DNA from: Holosporales bacterium
Lineage (GTDB): Bacteria; Pseudomonadota; Alphaproteobacteria; BNTO01
Assembly: GCA_031257945.1 (NCBI GenBank)
Contig: JAIRNU010000108.1
Span: 1 to 12,105, forward strand
Length of the DNA: 12,105 nt
Direction: 5' to 3'
Position numbers and translations under genes: made by a program. The notes under the pieces were generated by a model. It worked only from the letters and a program-made list of their open reading frames with translations, made no database searches and was not told the DNA's origin. This document shows positions 6,027 to 12,105 of the stretch, piece by piece; the first letter of the stretch is position 1, and each line of letters opens with the position of its first letter.

Positions 6027-6269
6027 AGTGTTTACCAAGAGCGTTGCGGAATAAAAAAACGCGCATAGATGTGTTGGCTGGTAAGCTTGCTGTGGCAAGA
6101 GTATAAAAAATGTTTTTAATCTTGGCAAATTCTTGAATAATTATGTCGAAGTATTATTAATAGCTCTAAGTAAAAGCCTTGGGGGGTACAACGGTCGTGG
6201 AAAATCTTTGAGCCAGCAGCAATTGTGTGTTACAAAGACCAGAGGGTGGGTTTTTTTGTCGGGTTGCCA

Positions 6270-6812
6270 ATGAAAAATTTGCTTATTCGCATTGCACTAT
6301 TCATTAGTTGCGCTTTTTTGCCAATGCCTTCTGCTACCGCCGCCGCAGCTGCAGCTGCACGCGGGGAACAAGTTAAACTAGATGAATGGCAGCGACAGAT
6401 TATTTGGAGAGCTATTTGCGTTCTCGATCGTATACTGGGATCTAGGAGCAGGACGAACTATGTGTGGCCGAACGAAACGTATGCAAAATTGGTCCAAAAT
6501 AATAGTAACTTGCGGTGGGTATTGCAATTCTTTGGAATGATACCGGAAGACCCACGAAATCCTAAAATATCATTCCTTGCCGCTGCACTCTGGCTAGTAT
6601 CTCTAGCACAACAATTTCGCAACGTGTCCCAGTATGCTGATAGGCAACTTCAAAGAGACGCCACGGAGAGCCGTCTTGCATTGATTACCTTAATCGAGTC
6701 TTTAGTAATAGCAGCTCCTGATGTTCCACAAAAATTGGACGGCAAAAAAGGTGATTCCGCACAACAAATAGATGTCCACGCTGACAAATCTTGTGATACG
6801 CCTTGCAACTAA
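6270..6812 (+). CDS. Small exported protein of unknown function
   Basis: I do not recognise a family. The ATG at 6270 gives a 180-aa protein with a typical signal peptide: MKN, a hydrophobic core LLIRIALFISCAFLP, then PSATAA with cleavage near residues 23-25. The frame also opens at a GTG at 6225, but that would add 15 residues before the signal and has no ribosome binding site. After cleavage come a short alanine run (seven in a row) and a mostly helical domain with a Trp- and Arg-rich segment (WQRQIIWRAICVLDRILG). A second hydrophobic stretch is ISFLAAALWLVSLAQQF. The C-terminus has a hydrophilic tail ending with two Cys (SCDTPCN). It is divergent from the repeat-protein gene and sits 172 bases before the phospholipase gene. 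A secreted host-facing protein is plausible but not shown. Confidence 0.62.
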   Translation: MKNLLIRIALFISCAFLPMPSATAAAAAAARGEQVKLDEWQRQIIWRAICVLDRILGSRSRTNYVWPNETYAKLVQNNSNLRWVLQFFGMIPEDPRNPKISFLAAALWLVSLAQQFRNVSQYADRQLQRDATESRLALITLIESLVIAAPDVPQKLDGKKGDSAQQIDVHADKSCDTPCN

Positions 6813-6984
6813 AGTAAACAAATAAGTAACGAATGTTCGATTTGAGAAAGCTCAGTTTTTCAAGAGACCTTTACGAAAAATATATAAGCCCTTTATTAAT
6901 CAATTATTAACCAATATTGTGTAGTCTGAAAATACAGGCTGGAAATTGTAGAGTTTTTTACAAAATTACCAAGAAGACTAAAAA

Positions 6985-8031
6985 ATGACAGAACAAAAAG
7001 AAAACAAGAGTGAGAATAAGACAGTCGCGATTGCCCTTCAGGGGGGAGGCGCGCATGGTGCTTTCGCTTGGGGGATCCTTGACAAACTGCTAGAAGAGCC
7101 AAGGCTTGATATCGTTGGCGTTTCTGGAACGAGTGCCGGCGCGATGAATGCGGCATCGCTTGTGCAAGGGCTAACGCATGGTGGCAGGAAAGGTGCGCAA
7201 AATACGCTAAATAGGTACTGGGGATCATTGAAAAAAGTTTCCGGCCCGACGACACCGTACCAACCAACGCTTTTCGACAAGCTCTCGAAGTACCATAACT
7301 TAGACCACTCTCCGAGTTTTCTCTTTATGGAGTCAATGCAAAATTTTCTCTCTCCGTACGAATTTAATCCATTTGATATGAATCCGTTCTACGATTTCCT
7401 AAAGGATTTTTTTGACTACGAAACGCTCGCACAGAGCCCTATTGGTCTTTATTTGGCTACAACAGAAGTACAAACAGGGAAGATAAAAATTTGGAATAAT
7501 CATGAAGTATCAGCGGATGTATTAATGGCATCAGCATGTTTGCCTTTCTTGTATCAAGCAGTAAAGATTGACGGGAAATACTACTGGGATGGAGGGTATA
7601 TTGCTAATCCTGCGATTTTCCCTCTTATTAATAGCGGTAAAACGCAAGATATCGTTGTAATTCAGTTAAGGCGTTTGAAATGCCACAAAGTTCCAACGAC
7701 ACGTATGGAAATTAACGATAGGCTTAAGGAAATAACATTTAACGGCTGTTTGGTCAGAGAAATGCGGGCAATTAAGCTTCTGACGCAATTAATAGATAAT
7801 GGCACAATAAAAGAAGGTGCGATGACGCGCTTCAACCTCCACATAATTAGGAATGAGGAGTCCTTTGACAGGCTGAATATGAGTAGCGCCCTTAACACAG
7901 ACGAAACATTTCTTAAGTTTTTACACGAGGAAGGGTATAAGACGGCAGAGGTTTGGCTAAGGGACCATTTCGATGAAATAGGAACAAAGGTTCCAGTTGA
8001 TAGCGATGGTACGTTTAGTGACTTCATGTAA
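6985..8031 (+). CDS. Patatin-like phospholipase
   Basis: Patatin-family enzymes hydrolyse acyl chains from phospholipids using a Ser-Asp dyad. In this 348-aa protein the oxyanion loop is LQGGGAHGAF (residues 18-27). The nucleophile elbow is GVSGTSAGAMN with Ser50 in GTSAG, and the catalytic Asp202 is in WDGGYIANP. All key residues are present, so activity is expected. The arrangement and length resemble the bacterial RssA-like group. No signal peptide is seen, so delivery outside the cell would need a non-Sec route such as type IV secretion. Related enzymes in Rickettsia and Pseudomonas (ExoU) act on host membranes, but a household lipid-turnover role is equally open. The ATG follows an AAGAAG motif about 8 nt upstream. 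The gene converges with the membrane-protein gene 54 bases downstream, and no clear terminator lies between them. Confidence 0.92.
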   Translation: MTEQKENKSENKTVAIALQGGGAHGAFAWGILDKLLEEPRLDIVGVSGTSAGAMNAASLVQGLTHGGRKGAQNTLNRYWGSLKKVSGPTTPYQPTLFDKLSKYHNLDHSPSFLFMESMQNFLSPYEFNPFDMNPFYDFLKDFFDYETLAQSPIGLYLATTEVQTGKIKIWNNHEVSADVLMASACLPFLYQAVKIDGKYYWDGGYIANPAIFPLINSGKTQDIVVIQLRRLKCHKVPTTRMEINDRLKEITFNGCLVREMRAIKLLTQLIDNGTIKEGAMTRFNLHIIRNEESFDRLNMSSALNTDETFLKFLHEEGYKTAEVWLRDHFDEIGTKVPVDSDGTFSDFM

Positions 8032-8085
8032 GCTATACACCAATTGGGTAAAACGGCACTGCGCACTTACTACTTAGCTGTTTCG

Positions 8086-9024
8086 CTATTTCACTATTTC
8101 GCAAATGAGATCGCTTTGTTTTGCGGGCGACGCCGTAGTGCCTATCTTAGTGCAAATGAGTGCCCCCACAGTAATACCAAGAATAAATAAAAACACAGCA
8201 GGCACAAAAACGTTTGTTAAACATTTTTCACAGTAATGCCGCACACTTAATACTGCGTTTCTCCCTTTATGCAGCAAGTCCTCCGGAGTAAAAATCCCAA
8301 GCGAAAAAGCTGACACTACGAAAATTTCCCCCAAAGGGGTGGCGGCGTTTTCCTTTTTAACGTAAAAGCTATTGCGAAGACGGGCAATAGGGGGCGACTG
8401 CAACAAACAAAACCATAGTGATACAAATAAGGATGCAAACACCGTCCTTTTGAACGCGAATTGGTAAACATTTAACGACCAAAAAGGTGGCTTTCCCGCG
8501 CAATTTGCTACGTTTGGGCAATAAATACCGATAAATGGTAACAAAACGTACGCTCCGAACAAATAGGCCACAATGGCAGCAATTATTCGGCGTTTGCTAT
8601 GGCTTGCGTTGTACATGGTACGGTCTGTATCGTCGTAATCACTTATCAGTCCGGCGTTAGCACACCAAAAGGCGACCTCTGCAAAGGCATCAATAAAAAG
8701 GCCAACAGTAAGGAATGTCCCACACCAAGCGGCCCGAGAAAACAAAGCTTTATAGCGGTGGAGTTTCGACGCGTCCCCCCCCCCGACTGTACATGGGAAA
8801 TGGGAAATCAGAAAGGCAGTTAGGTAACAAAAGGTTACTACTGGCAAACAAAAAGTAAAAACCTCGTATATGGAGCGGCTTGTTAAATACAAAAAGCAGA
8901 GGAGCGGGCGAGGGCTGTGTGGCGCAGCAATAGCACCACACATAACAAAAAACAGTAACACAGCAGTCGCAAGACCAATTCTTCCGGCTCGCTGATACCA
9001 GGCACGAAGACGGAGGAACAACAT
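8086..9024 (-). CDS. Multi-pass membrane protein of unknown function with poly-G tract
   Basis: No family is recognised. The 312-aa product has about seven hydrophobic segments: near residues 15-35, 40-75 (possibly two), 100-122, 148-170, 195-212, 235-250 and 274-296. Cys residues sit in loops at YCPNVANC and HYCEKC. A run of ten G residues in the sense strand (8775-8784) encodes the GGG of TVGGGDAS near residue 80. The ATG at 9024 is preceded by AAGGAG only 2 nt away; codon 2 is TTG and has the more usual 5-nt spacing, so either may be used. The AAGGAG overlaps the TAA stop of the MarC-family gene, which points to one operon with coupled translation. It may transport or sense something, but no motif supports a specific role. 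Confidence 0.75.
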   Translation of the reverse strand: MLFLRLRAWYQRAGRIGLATAVLLFFVMCGAIAAPHSPRPLLCFLYLTSRSIYEVFTFCLPVVTFCYLTAFLISHFPCTVGGGDASKLHRYKALFSRAAWCGTFLTVGLFIDAFAEVAFWCANAGLISDYDDTDRTMYNASHSKRRIIAAIVAYLFGAYVLLPFIGIYCPNVANCAGKPPFWSLNVYQFAFKRTVFASLFVSLWFCLLQSPPIARLRNSFYVKKENAATPLGEIFVVSAFSLGIFTPEDLLHKGRNAVLSVRHYCEKCLTNVFVPAVFLFILGITVGALICTKIGTTASPAKQSDLICEIVK

Positions 9025-9026
9025 TG

Positions 9027-9032
9027 CTCCTT
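9027..9032 (-). promoter_or_regulatory. Ribosome binding site overlapping the marC stop codon
   Basis: AAGGAG on the minus strand shares its first two bases with the TAA stop of the upstream gene. It places the start of the membrane-protein gene at the ATG (9024) or the adjacent TTG (9021), and suggests translational coupling. Confidence 0.6.
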
Positions 9033-9651
9033 ATAGTCCGAAATACGCCTTTATCCCGCCAGCAAGCATTTCAATAGACATTGCTATCAGCAAAATGCCT
9101 CCTAACTTTTCTAGAATAATGGCGCCATTTCTTCCTAATAACCGCAATAGGCCACTTCCGAAGAGTGTTAGCACATACGTTAGGCCAACAATCAGCGCCA
9201 GAGCTAGGAGGACCAACACCTCTCCGCCTCCGCCCGGGGCCTTCGACTCTATAATCATTCCGATAAGTGTCGTAAGGGTAGCTGGGCCAACAAGCATAGG
9301 GAACGCCAAAGGGCAGATCGATATATCAACGCGGAGAGTACTTTCAACAGCGCCAGAATCAGATGATGCGGTGTTGTTAGAATACAGAAGCCCCCATGCG
9401 GCCACCGCAAGTAATATACCGCCGCCTATTCTAAAAGCTGGTATAGAAATACCGACAGAGGCAAGCAATGCATTCCCACACAAAGCGAACGCTACGCCAA
9501 GACAGAGCCCAAAAAGGCACATTTTAAGGGCGGTTGCTCTTCGCTCAGAATTTGTGTAATTCTGTGTGCAAGACAGGACAAAAGGCACCACTATATGCGG
9601 GTTTACAACGAAAAATAACTTGATTAAATATTTTACAAAACAGTTTGACAT
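9031..9651 (-). CDS. MarC-family integral membrane protein
   Basis: MarC (UPF0056) proteins are six-helix inner-membrane proteins of uncertain function; the E. coli name comes from linkage to the mar locus, and a role in drug resistance has not held up. The 206-aa product shows the family's FFVVNPHIVVPFVLS segment with the conserved Asn-Pro near residues 17-18. The second conserved half has CPLAFPMLVGPATLTTLI, with Pro and Gly in equivalent places, as expected for the inverted-repeat fold. Predicted helices are near 5-28, 44-64, 70-90, 112-135, 144-167 and 180-200. The frame extends to a GTG at 9681, but the ATG at 9651 places Asn-Pro where other members have it and has AGGG upstream. The gene follows the LRR gene by about 70 bases and runs into the membrane-protein gene 6 bases later. 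Confidence 0.9.
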   Translation of the reverse strand: MSNCFVKYLIKLFFVVNPHIVVPFVLSCTQNYTNSERRATALKMCLFGLCLGVAFALCGNALLASVGISIPAFRIGGGILLAVAAWGLLYSNNTASSDSGAVESTLRVDISICPLAFPMLVGPATLTTLIGMIIESKAPGGGGEVLVLLALALIVGLTYVLTLFGSGLLRLLGRNGAIILEKLGGILLIAMSIEMLAGGIKAYFGL

Positions 9652-9690
9652 CCGAACTATCCCTATGCTAACGAACGACACACCTTAAGC

Positions 9691-9706
9691 TGCCAAATAT
9701 TTGCCA
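9691..9706. promoter_or_regulatory. Palindrome between the LRR and marC genes
   Basis: TGCCAAATATTTGCCA has a perfect 10-bp core CAAATATTTG flanked by a mismatch and two further pairing bases. A second AATATTT lies 8 bases away. The position fits an operator or a weak structure in the gap before marC; neither is shown. Confidence 0.25.
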
Positions 9707-9721
9707 CCTTGTCAATATTTT

Positions 9722-11434
9722 TCATTCACTGAGCGTCCAGCCGTCAGCCTCGTCATATGTGTAGGTTTTATCTCTAGAACGTACCGTACCCCCAGGCCAT
9801 GCCCTGAAAGTATACTGCAAAAAAGGTATGAAGTCATTGTCGCCGATCTCAAAATCAAAGAAAACTACTTCTAACGATGGGCAGTTCTGAAAAGCATCAT
9901 GGGCAATCTCAATACTATGGACAATCTCAATACTAGGTGCTGCAAAGTTTATAGTTTGTAGTGATGTACAACCATGAAAAACATCGCGCCCAATCGAAGT
10001 AACGCTACTTGGGATGGTTATCTCTGACAAATTATGGCACTCCGCAAAAGCGTCCTCTCCTATTGTTGCCAAGTTACTCCCTTGTTCAAATGCCACTTGA
10101 GCGAGATTAGTGCAACCTTGAAAAGCACAGATCTCAATCGAAGTAACGTGCTTTGGGATGGTTATATTTGACAAATTATGGCACGCCTTAAAAGCCCGGT
10201 TTCCTATTATTGCCAAATTGCTCCCTGATTCAAATGTAACACTAGAAAGACTAGTACAACTATCAAAAGCTTTGGTTCCAATAGAAGTAACGCTATTTGG
10301 GATGGTTATAGCAGGCAACACAGAACACCCGGCAAAAGCCTCCATACCAATTGTTTGCAAGTGATCGCCAGGCTCAAATGTAACACTAGAAAGCGCTCTG
10401 CACCCGCTAAATCCATTAAGCGAAATGACACTACTCGGAATAACTATAGATTTCAGTGGACAAGCGCAAAAGGCGTTTTGCCCTATATGTGTCACACCAT
10501 TTGGGATAATTATATCCCTCAATGATCTACACCCGGAAAAAGCGGATTCCCCAATGTTGTTCAAGTTGCTACCTTGTCCAAATGTAACATTAACAAGATT
10601 CGTACAATCGCTAAAAGCCCCATTACCAAGCGAAGTAACGCTACTTGGAATAGCTATCTCCCACAGGGAACAACAGTTGGAAAAAGCGCCTTTCCCTATA
10701 CGCCTCACACTCTCTGGAATCGTTATATCCCTTAACGAGCTACATTCGCAAAAAACGCAATCCCTAATTCTGTCCAAGCTGCTATCTGGGTCAAACGTAA
10801 CACTAGCAAGCTTCCTGCACATACGAAAAGCTCCCTCACCAAGCAAAATAACACTCCTTGGAATAACTACCGCCCGCAGGGCACAACCGAGAAAGGCGTG
10901 GGTTTCTATACGAGCCACACGATCTGGGATAATTATATCACTTAATGACTCACAATTGGCAAAAGCGGCTTCCCCAATGATGTTCAATTTGCTATCTGGT
11001 TCAAATGCGACATGATCAAGTCTCGTGCACAAATGAAAAGCTAACTTATCAAGCAAGCCAACGCTTGGCGGAATAGTTATAGTTCTTAATAACGGACACC
11101 CATAAAAAGCGTTAATTCCTATTCTAGTCAACCGACTTCCAGGCTCAAACGCAATCTTCCGGAGTTTCGGACAATCTTCAAAAGAGGAATCCTGGATTTG
11201 TAGAATATTGGATGAGATACACACGTTCTCAGTCGATCTTTGTGCAGCACTATTAAGTACCGCTGAAGCAGTGTTGTACGCTACCCCATATATAGACACA
11301 GGATCACGACTGGCAACAAGCGCTCTGTTGTTGTTTTCGGTGACACTTTCACCGTTACGTACTTGATACGTAATTTTGCCACAAAACACATTACTTGCTG
11401 ACAGTATTGCCAGCGTTAAAATTTTTCCTACCAT
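9722..11434 (-). CDS. Exported BspA-type leucine-rich-repeat protein (LRR_5)
   Basis: The 570-aa product begins with a signal peptide (MVGKILTLAILSASNVFCG) and has a unique region to about residue 77. Then come about 19 tandem leucine-rich repeats of 22-25 residues to about residue 535, followed by a short C-terminal domain containing WPGGTVRSRDKTYTYDEADGW. Units alternate between a FEPGSNL-type and an IPSSVTSIG-type ending, with AFxxCxxL in each; this is the Treponema/BspA class of LRR. Such proteins bind other proteins or host matrix and are often adhesins. No C-terminal anchor is obvious, so it may be secreted. The ATG at 11434 follows AGAGGA (11440-11445) at 5-nt spacing. The repeats are also visible in DNA and make long false frames on the opposite strand. 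It is first in a likely minus-strand operon with the MarC-family and membrane-protein genes. Confidence 0.9.
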   Translation of the reverse strand: MVGKILTLAILSASNVFCGKITYQVRNGESVTENNNRALVASRDPVSIYGVAYNTASAVLNSAAQRSTENVCISSNILQIQDSSFEDCPKLRKIAFEPGSRLTRIGINAFYGCPLLRTITIPPSVGLLDKLAFHLCTRLDHVAFEPDSKLNIIGEAAFANCESLSDIIIPDRVARIETHAFLGCALRAVVIPRSVILLGEGAFRMCRKLASVTFDPDSSLDRIRDCVFCECSSLRDITIPESVRRIGKGAFSNCCSLWEIAIPSSVTSLGNGAFSDCTNLVNVTFGQGSNLNNIGESAFSGCRSLRDIIIPNGVTHIGQNAFCACPLKSIVIPSSVISLNGFSGCRALSSVTFEPGDHLQTIGMEAFAGCSVLPAITIPNSVTSIGTKAFDSCTSLSSVTFESGSNLAIIGNRAFKACHNLSNITIPKHVTSIEICAFQGCTNLAQVAFEQGSNLATIGEDAFAECHNLSEITIPSSVTSIGRDVFHGCTSLQTINFAAPSIEIVHSIEIAHDAFQNCPSLEVVFFDFEIGDNDFIPFLQYTFRAWPGGTVRSRDKTYTYDEADGWTLSE

Positions 11435-11545
11435 ATTTTTCCTCTAAAATTAAAAAAGCCCAAACAAACACCGCACGCACGAAAGAACCGGTTAGTCCCA
11501 GCTCAAGCCATCCTCCTGTATTGTCTTAGGTGTAACAGGTGCTTC

Positions 11546-11575
11546 CGCGTGAAGTCAATCCCTTTGTTTCACGCG
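11546..11575. other. Perfect 8-bp hairpin upstream of the LRR gene
   Basis: CGCGTGAA (11546-11553) pairs with TTCACGCG (11568-11575) around a 14-nt loop. No T tract follows on either strand. It lies in the 253-base non-coding stretch between the LRR start and the coding remnants to the right. Its role is unknown. Confidence 0.35.
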
Positions 11576-11620
11576 TTGGGGCATATACAATTTGTGCGAG
11601 CGCCCCCAAATCTAGCCTTT

Positions 11621-11652
11621 CCCCGCCGTAGCTGCTTGGATATTGGGCGGGG
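11621..11652 (+). terminator. GC-rich hairpin followed by T run
   Basis: CCCCGCC (11621-11627) is perfectly complementary to GGCGGGG (11646-11652) around an 18-nt loop, followed by TTTTGGTT on the + strand. This has the form of a rho-independent terminator reading rightwards, yet no plus-strand gene is seen to its left; the LRR gene reads the other way. A short plus-strand RNA from the 11435-11620 gap would explain it, or it may be a relic. Confidence 0.4.
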
Positions 11653-11687
11653 TTTTGGTTGAGCTTAGTGTCCCCTGTTGCGCGATT

Positions 11688-11840
11688 TTAATCGACCCCT
11701 ATTTCATCTTTTTCTTCAGCGCTCGCTACCGACACACCATCTGGGAATAGTTGTGCTTTCAAAGGTGCTAGCTTAGTTATTAGTCCTTGAACGCGATACT
11801 CAAAAATATCTTCTTCATAAAGATTTCTGAAACAAATACG
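11688..11840 (-). pseudogene. Probable coding remnant (C-terminal fragment)
   Basis: The minus strand reads open from 11840 to a TAA at 11688-11690. It gives 50 residues of good protein character, including NLYEEDIFEYRVQGLITKLA and a tail AEEKDEIGVD. There is no start codon with a ribosome binding site near its left end, and a TGA lies just before it in frame. The sequence between 11841 and 11962 can be read in the same direction in other phases with few stops (for example GIGGVSLCFAQPATKAGDF). This suggests one older gene broken by at least two frameshifts. The product is not recognised. Confidence 0.35.
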
Positions 11841-11962
11841 TCACAGCTATACTCGTAGCACGCAGTGGCTTGGGAGTCACGGACTTTTTTGTATGTTGCG
11901 CGCACAAAAATCGCCGGCTTTTGTAGCAGGCTGAGCAAAACACAGCGAAACGCCACCAATCC

Positions 11963-12103
11963 CTATCCACGTAATTTCTTGGCTGTAACGCTAACTCCGC
12001 CTAAATTAGTGGGTCGATCTTTAGCTTTTTGAACAAATTCCTGTTCTTTTGTGTCATCTCGCTCCGAACCCACTGCTGAGTCCACATATTCCGATTTTGG
12101 TAT
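11963..12103 (-). CDS. C-terminal end of an unrecognised protein, partial
   Basis: The minus strand is open from the window edge to a TAG at 11963-11965, giving 46 residues. They are hydrophilic and protein-like (VGSERDDTKEQEFVQKAKDR, then a PTNLGGVSVTAKKLRG end). The N-terminal part is outside the window. It may be a complete C-terminus, or the upstream piece of the same decayed gene whose remnant lies at 11688-11840. No family is recognised. Confidence 0.35.
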   Translation of the reverse strand: MPKSEYVDSAVGSERDDTKEQEFVQKAKDRPTNLGGVSVTAKKLRG

Positions 12104-12105
12104 AT

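Noticed and set aside
6840..6862. Short TGAG/CTCA hairpin followed by GTTTTTC after the small exported protein gene
   Set aside because: The stem is only 4-5 bp, too weak to call a terminator with confidence, although the position is right.
10158..11015. Plus-strand frames of 68 and 196 codons opposite the LRR gene
   Set aside because: They mirror the periodic LRR codons on the other strand and have no independent start signals.

Overview
The window looks like a stretch of chromosome from an obligately intracellular alphaproteobacterium, of the Rickettsiales or Holosporales kind. This is inferred from several things together: a DhnA-type class I aldolase, an alphaproteobacterial SecB, a bL9 ribosomal protein with a long charged tail, housekeeping genes scattered as single units, a group II intron, small palindromic repeats, and host-interaction style proteins (patatin phospholipase, BspA-type leucine-rich repeats, secreted orphans). 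No rRNA, tRNA or CRISPR array was seen. The species cannot be named from sequence alone.

Left part (1-3666): the window opens inside the 3' end of a group II intron (domains V and VI, ending near 157). A dispersed repeat of about 70 bp follows (167-235), then a 144-bp inverted-repeat element (251-394), then an HD-domain phosphohydrolase gene on the + strand (593-1153). The HD gene converges on a minus-strand housekeeping group, read right to left: secB, rplI (bL9) and a class I fructose-bisphosphate aldolase. Each gene in that group has a plausible promoter of its own. A hairpin shared by the HD and aldolase ends separates the two directions.

Middle part (3667-6984): a 574-bp gap carries a pair of 35-bp inverted repeats (3845-3879 and 4180-4214) bounding about 370 bp with no convincing gene. 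Next come three unrecognised proteins with export signals: a proline-rich/helical protein (4241-5110, minus), a Pro-Ala-Thr repeat protein built from 45-bp and 138-bp tandem repeats (5154-5879, minus), and a small exported protein (6270-6812, plus). A second copy of the 70-bp repeat (5958-6026) lies between the last two.

Right part (6985-12105): a patatin-like phospholipase (6985-8031, plus) converges on a minus-strand group. Read right to left, that group is a BspA-type LRR protein of 19 repeats (9722-11434), a MarC-family membrane protein (9031-9651), and a multi-pass membrane protein (8086-9024) whose ribosome binding site overlaps the marC stop. This last gene contains a run of ten G residues early in its coding frame, a candidate switch for phase variation. 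The far right (11435-12105) holds hairpins and what look like decayed or partial minus-strand coding fragments.

Taken together, a small set of core genes (translation, secretion, glycolysis/gluconeogenesis) is interleaved with repeats, mobile-element remnants and fast-evolving exported proteins that probably face the host cell. The strongest candidates for something undescribed are the poly-G membrane gene, the secreted-orphan cluster with its repeat protein, and the two families of small repeats.
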